In this document: in pieces, positions 60,041 to 64,000 of the stretch
How positions within the stretch are numbered: position 1 is the first letter of the stretch
Layout: each line of letters opens with the position of its first letter
From: Ktedonobacteria bacterium
GTDB taxonomy: Bacteria > Chloroflexota > Ktedonobacteria > Ktedonobacterales > JACDGC01
DNA: 64,000 nucleotides
Assembly: GCA_027459705.1 (NCBI GenBank)
Contig: DAIDHM010000118.1
Location: 22,597 to 86,596, forward strand
Reading direction: 5' to 3'
Notes under the pieces: model-generated
What the model saw: the letters and a program-made list of their open reading frames with translations, nothing else
Told to the model about the DNA's origin: nothing
Database searches by the model: none
Position numbers and translations under genes: made by a program

Positions 60041-61243
60041 TCACAACTCGCCCCGGAAGGCTTTATCCAGGATCGCTGGTAATAGCGCGTCCAATTCCGC
60101 TGCGCTCGCTTCCTGTGCTGCTCGGAGTGCATCCACTTTGGCTTGCAGGCTATCAAGATAGGCAACGATGCGGTGCTGTTCTGAAAGAGGGGGGCAAAAG
60201 ATTTCAAATGCTTTTAATTGTTTCTGATTAATGGAAGCTAGATTAGTAGTTTGTTTTGACGCTGTTTGAAAATATTCTTTTCCAATTGGAGACCTTATAT
60301 AAGCGATTAAAAATTCAGGAATAACTTTAGGATTATTGATTCTTAATCTAAAAATATGATTTTGATGAATACAAAGGGGTATTTCTCCGTACCATATAGC
60401 TCCTCTTCCTAATTTATCCCAGTCTCCACCCTCAGTCAAAAGCACATCTCCATTTTGTAGTTGCCATTTTTCTAATTCTTCCGGTAATACTTCAATTTCT
60501 TTTATTAATTTTAAATCTAACCAACCATCCTGAACGTTAGCAACCCTTAAGTAAGGGACACTAATTGTTGATTTGGTTAGTTGTCTCCCCAAAGTCACAC
60601 CCGCACGTATATCTACTAAGTTTCCAAGGCTCATTTTAGTGTCCCTCGTATTTATATTTTTTTTATTAAAAATAAAGTTACTTGTTAGTGTAGAAGTTAG
60701 CTTTATTTCCTCCATCGCCGCCGCCCGCAGCCCTCGCGCCTCCGCGATCCGCGCCGCCAGCGCCTCGATGCGCGCCACAATGCGCTGCTGCTCGGCGAGC
60801 GGGGGGAGAGGGATCACTATCGATAAAAACTGCTCTGGCTTAATTCGATTTTTCCCGCTTGTCCCCTGTGATTTAGCGTCACATTGTTGCCAGAATGGTG
60901 GCGTTTTTGTTAACCAATGAAACCATTGAGGTTCAAGTAATTCATATTTAGGTTGAAAAGTTGGAAATTCAGCTGAGCAATAGCAACCTGATAATCCATT
61001 AGAAACAACTGCTACGCTACCATTACGCGCCCAAATTTTGTTGACAATAACATCATTTGTTTCAACTCTAGATAATGTTGAGTAATTGGTTTGGCTTCCA
61101 TCAATTGACTCTCGCTCATAAGCACCCTCCCCCCATAATCTAACGCCAATTTGGCGATACTTATTACCAGCAACGGGCGCAACAGGTCGTTCGATTGGAG
61201 AAAGAACTTCACCCAGCCTCACCAGCGGCCATACTTTGCTCAT
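60041..61243 (-). CDS. hsdS: Type I restriction-modification specificity subunit
   Basis: 400 aa. Two target-recognition domains each followed by a conserved helix: TRD1 about residues 1-150, then LPPLAEQQRIVARIEALAAR; TRD2 about 205-350, then PPLSEQHRIVAYLDSLQAKV. It selects the bipartite target for the HsdMS methylase and HsdRMS nuclease. Both TRDs are clearly more AT-rich than the helices and neighbours, a sign of domain exchange. Its ATG overlaps the hsdM stop. An A8 run between TRD1 and TRD2 (60657-60664) may be slippage-prone. Confidence 0.92.
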   Translation of the reverse strand: MSKVWPLVRLGEVLSPIERPVAPVAGNKYRQIGVRLWGEGAYERESIDGSQTNYSTLSRVETNDVIVNKIWARNGSVAVVSNGLSGCYCSAEFPTFQPKYELLEPQWFHWLTKTPPFWQQCDAKSQGTSGKNRIKPEQFLSIVIPLPPLAEQQRIVARIEALAARIAEARGLRAAAMEEIKLTSTLTSNFIFNKKNINTRDTKMSLGNLVDIRAGVTLGRQLTKSTISVPYLRVANVQDGWLDLKLIKEIEVLPEELEKWQLQNGDVLLTEGGDWDKLGRGAIWYGEIPLCIHQNHIFRLRINNPKVIPEFLIAYIRSPIGKEYFQTASKQTTNLASINQKQLKAFEIFCPPLSEQHRIVAYLDSLQAKVDALRAAQEASAAELDALLPAILDKAFRGEL

Positions 61244-62784
61244 TCCAACCCCTCCGCCAGCAACTGCTGAATCTCGTGCATCAATTCGGTAATACGCGCT
61301 TCCTTGACCAGGATATCAGCCACCAATTGCTCGGGCGGCAGGTGCGCGATATCCTGCGCGGCATTGGGGTTCTTCACGTCCAGGTTAAAGCCATTGGCGC
61401 GGATCTGCTCCACGTCGACGCGCCAGGCCTGATCGTTCTCCGCGCGGTTCGGCCACCATGCCAGCAGGTCGGCAAACTCCTCGAATTGGATGGGCTTGGT
61501 CTTCGAGTAGTTCTTGCGCCCTGCGGGCAGGGGTTGCTCGTAATACCAGATGGCCTCGGTCGGGCCGCCGCGCGCGAAGAAGAGCACATTCGTCGGGATG
61601 CTCGTGTAGGGCGCGAAGACGCCGTTGGGTAGCCGCACGATCGTGTGGAGATTGAACTGCTCCAGCAGATCTTGCTTGATGCGCGCCGCCACGCCATCGC
61701 CGAAGAGCGTGCCATTGGGCACGACCACGGCGGCGCGGGCCGGGCCACAGCCCTGGCGGGGTTGCATCCGCAGTTTGCGCATGATCAGTTGCATGAAGAG
61801 CAGCGCCGTCTCGCTCGTTTTGTGCGGGAAATTGCCCTGAATGCCCCGCTCTTCCTCGCCGCCGAAGGGCGGATTCGTCAGGATGACCTCCATCCGTTCG
61901 CCCTCGCCGATCTGCGACAGGTCAAAGCGTAGCGCGTTGCCATAATCAATCTGGGGGGCATCTAACCCATGCAGTAGCAAATTCATCTGACCCAACATGT
62001 AGGGCAGGGGCTTGGCCTCGCCGCCAAAGATGCTGCGATCTTTCAGGATAGCAACGTCATCATTCGTCTTCGCCTGATCCTCCAGGTGGTTATACGCCTC
62101 CACCAGAAAGCCGCCCGTCCCGCAGGCGGGATCCAACACGCGCTCCCCCAGGCGCGGGTCCAGCGCGGTCACCATCATGCGCACCACCGCGCGCGGCGTG
62201 TAAAACTCGCCACCATCCCCGGCGGCATCGCGCATTTCGCGCAACATGGATTCATAGAGATGGCCCAGCGTGTGAATCTCATCGCGGCTGGTGAAATGGA
62301 CCTTGTTAATCTGATTGATGCAATCGCGCAGCAGATAGCCGCTCACCATGCGGTTGATCGTCCCCTGGAAGACATTGGCGATCACCGCGCGGCGTTCCAA
62401 CCCTGGCGTTGCCTCCAGTTCGCGCAGATATTTGAAGAGCCCCTTGATTTGCTCGCCAGTCGCGCTGGTGACTTCATCATGGTTGATGAACGCGATCAAC
62501 TGCTCGCCGCTCAAGCCGTCCTCATGTGCCGCCCAGTCACGCCAGCGATAGGGCGCCGCGATGGCCGGGCGATACTTCTGGCCGGGATCCAGTAGTGCCG
62601 CTACCTCGTCCTCCTGCTCCTTATCATCCAGAAACTTGAGGAACAATAGCCAGGTCAACATCGGCAGGCGATCCATATCGCCATTGAGGCCCTTGTCCTT
62701 GCGCATGATGTCGCGGACTGATTTGATGATGCTCCCCAATTGCTGCGCCGATGTGGTCTTCGCGGTATCTACCATCCGTGCCAT
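61240..62784 (-). CDS. hsdM: Type I restriction-modification DNA methyltransferase subunit
   Basis: 514 aa. N-terminal HsdM_N domain (LGSIIKSVRDIMRKDKGLNG, LTWLLFLKFLDDKEQE). The catalytic domain has the SAM motif LDPACGTGGFLVEAYNH and the N6-adenine motif IV as LTNPPFGG; GEFYTPRAVVRMMV is the conserved HsdM entry. It methylates adenine at the target given by HsdS. GAGGAG precedes the ATG; hsdS follows by ATGA overlap and hsdR ends 16 nt upstream. Confidence 0.95.
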   Translation of the reverse strand: MARMVDTAKTTSAQQLGSIIKSVRDIMRKDKGLNGDMDRLPMLTWLLFLKFLDDKEQEDEVAALLDPGQKYRPAIAAPYRWRDWAAHEDGLSGEQLIAFINHDEVTSATGEQIKGLFKYLRELEATPGLERRAVIANVFQGTINRMVSGYLLRDCINQINKVHFTSRDEIHTLGHLYESMLREMRDAAGDGGEFYTPRAVVRMMVTALDPRLGERVLDPACGTGGFLVEAYNHLEDQAKTNDDVAILKDRSIFGGEAKPLPYMLGQMNLLLHGLDAPQIDYGNALRFDLSQIGEGERMEVILTNPPFGGEEERGIQGNFPHKTSETALLFMQLIMRKLRMQPRQGCGPARAAVVVPNGTLFGDGVAARIKQDLLEQFNLHTIVRLPNGVFAPYTSIPTNVLFFARGGPTEAIWYYEQPLPAGRKNYSKTKPIQFEEFADLLAWWPNRAENDQAWRVDVEQIRANGFNLDVKNPNAAQDIAHLPPEQLVADILVKEARITELMHEIQQLLAEGLE

Positions 62785-62799
62785 GTTCGCCTAAACTCC

Positions 62800-64000
62800 T
62801 CACGCCGCGTAGAGCAGCTCTTGTAATTCATTGATTGCCGCTACCAATGTATCCGGACCGCCAAAGATCCGGGCGATCTCCACTTTGGTGCGACGCTGGG
62901 TCACCTGCGGCAGGTTCAGCACCTCAGGCATCCGGATCTCCGTTGGGCCATAGACAGCATACTGCGTGATGATGTTGTTCAGGATCTCGCGGGCATCCGG
63001 ACTGAAGCGCGCGAAAAAATCGCTCCGTTCGCGTCGCAGACGATCGGCCCGCTCCGCCCGCGTCCGGAGCGGCGCGTGAAACGCCAGGTGGCAGAGCAGA
63101 TCGAAGGGGTCAACCTCGGGCTGCTCCAACACGGCCGCCACGCGTTGCAGATCGATGCCGCGCTCTTCCAGCGTCGCGATGATGGATGCGCGGCTCTCGC
63201 TGGCTTTCCATTGCCCGCGCAAATCATCCATCGTCGGATACAGGCTCAGCACCTGTTCCCCGGTGTAGGTAGTCAATTCCAACACGCGCAACTGGCGGCC
63301 GCTCGCGTCCAACTCCTGGACCGTCTCATAGAGGATCTCCACCTGCGTCCCGTCTTCGCGCTTATACAACTTCCGTCGTTCTGGTGGTGCATCGCGCCAG
63401 AATATGCGCGGATCCTCAATGATCGTGTATTCGGCCGGGGTTTCCGCGATCTGGTTCTCGTCAACCATCGGCGCGGCTTCAGCCGTTTCGCTGGTAATTT
63501 CGCCAGCGTCGTCAACCGAATCGACGATGCTGGCGACGGGTTCACCATCGAAGGCCGGATCGGCAAAGTTGCGCGTCGCTGATCCCGTGTAATCCAGGAT
63601 GGTGAAATAGAGCTTCCCATAGTCCTCGCGGACGCGCGTTCCCCGGCCGATGATCTGCTTGAATTCGGTCATCGAATTGATGACATTGCAGAGCGCGACA
63701 TTTTTCACCATGGGCGCATCCACGCCAGTTGAGAGCAGGCGCGAAGTCGTCAAAATCACGGGCGCTTGCGACTCCACATCCTGGAAGATCTTCAATAACC
63801 CCTTGCCAAGCTCGCCATCATCGGCGGTCACCCGCGCGACATAGTTGGGATAGCGACGAACCAGATCGGCATTCGCGTTGCTCAGCGCCTGGCGCATCTG
63901 GTCGGCATGCTCCTGGTCCACGCAGAAGACGATCGTTTTCGCGAATGGGTCGGTCTTGCGGAGAAACTCGGTCAGGTGGTTCGCGACGCATTCCGTGCGG
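62800..64000 (-). CDS. hsdR: Type I restriction endonuclease subunit R, C-terminal part
   Basis: Open through the window edge; about 400 codons of the 3' part are present. In frame from the edge: ECVANHLTEFLRKTDPFAKT, then IVFCVDQEHADQMRQAL. The helicase part has LTTSRLLSTGVDAP (motif V) and FKQIIGRGTRVRED (motif VI). The C-terminal domain (residues about 230-373 of the visible part) resembles EcoEI_R_C. The N-terminal nuclease and Walker motifs lie outside the window. First gene of hsdR-hsdM-hsdS. Confidence 0.92.
   Translation of the reverse strand, partial: RTECVANHLTEFLRKTDPFAKTIVFCVDQEHADQMRQALSNANADLVRRYPNYVARVTADDGELGKGLLKIFQDVESQAPVILTTSRLLSTGVDAPMVKNVALCNVINSMTEFKQIIGRGTRVREDYGKLYFTILDYTGSATRNFADPAFDGEPVASIVDSVDDAGEITSETAEAAPMVDENQIAETPAEYTIIEDPRIFWRDAPPERRKLYKREDGTQVEILYETVQELDASGRQLRVLELTTYTGEQVLSLYPTMDDLRGQWKASESRASIIATLEERGIDLQRVAAVLEQPEVDPFDLLCHLAFHAPLRTRAERADRLRRERSDFFARFSPDAREILNNIITQYAVYGPTEIRMPEVLNLPQVTQRRTKVEIARIFGGPDTLVAAINELQELLYAA

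Overview
This 64 kb window is bacterial chromosome, GC-rich (high 50s percent by eye) and densely coded on both strands. The mix suggests a Chloroflexota lineage, perhaps Ktedonobacteria-like: a short-form AlaS under a T-box, a DUF5654 protein, ECF sigma factors paired with large membrane anti-sigma factors, many two-domain GNAT proteins, an MshA-like glycosyltransferase, amicyanin-type cupredoxin lipoproteins and a GrdB-like selenoprotein. No rRNA or tRNA gene is visible, so the phylum is inference. Vegetative promoters look sigma-A-like (TTGACA, 17 bp, TATAAT variants, plus extended -10 forms), and starts usually carry GGAG/GAGG Shine-Dalgarno sequences.

Layout. 1-1194 (-): an ECF sigma/anti-sigma pair cut by the window edge. 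1511-5678 (+): purH, a soluble globin-coupled sensor and an M24 peptidase. 5748-7950 (-): alaS with a T-box leader and an in-frame amber codon. 8168-9061: two small membrane proteins. 9265-15086 (-): a five-gene export and acetyltransferase operon (ABC ATPase, MFS, ABC-2 permease, two GNATs) behind a leader of about 650-780 nt that starts at a near-consensus promoter and holds a three-way-junction RNA and two small ORFs. 16335-20499 (+): an L,D-transpeptidase lipoprotein, then a fluoroacetate-dehalogenase-like hydrolase translationally coupled to a D-malate/tartrate dehydrogenase, then an MBL protein. 20511-28956: arginase, dUTPase-like protein, M20 peptidase, GT4 glycosyltransferase, two cupredoxin lipoproteins and unknowns. 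29284-36336: SbcD-like nuclease, histidine kinase, FAD-dependent mutase-like enzyme and a second ECF sigma/anti-sigma pair. 36784-43465: unknowns, a bPH2-PASTA membrane protein, then ruvX-mltG-uppP and two small paralogous membrane proteins. 43482-49657: nucleoside phosphorylase/GT39/HAD operon, an XRE regulator with its own operator, and a kinase/GT2/nucleotidyltransferase group. 49781-51013: a 1-Cys-type peroxiredoxin followed by a UGA-containing selenoprotein. 51084-58180: M42 peptidase, a HigBA-type toxin-antitoxin pair, three GNATs, DUF1801 and MFS. 58210-64000 (-): an IS3-family remnant that truncates a TIR-TPR gene, then hsdS-hsdM-hsdR (type I restriction-modification), cut by the right edge: a small defence island.

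Most notable points: (1) the selenoprotein at 50288-51013, whose in-frame UGA forms a U-P-L-C motif and is followed by a hairpin with an apical GGUC loop, very like the E. coli fdhF SECIS in spacing and loop; (2) an amber codon in an otherwise full-length short-form alaS whose T-box leader is intact; (3) an identical architecture of two tandem 18-bp CCGGA...TCCGG repeats directly upstream of the Shine-Dalgarno sequences of two genes, the M24 peptidase and alaS; (4) the structured leader of the export operon; (5) the IS-truncated TIR-TPR gene beside a type I RM locus.
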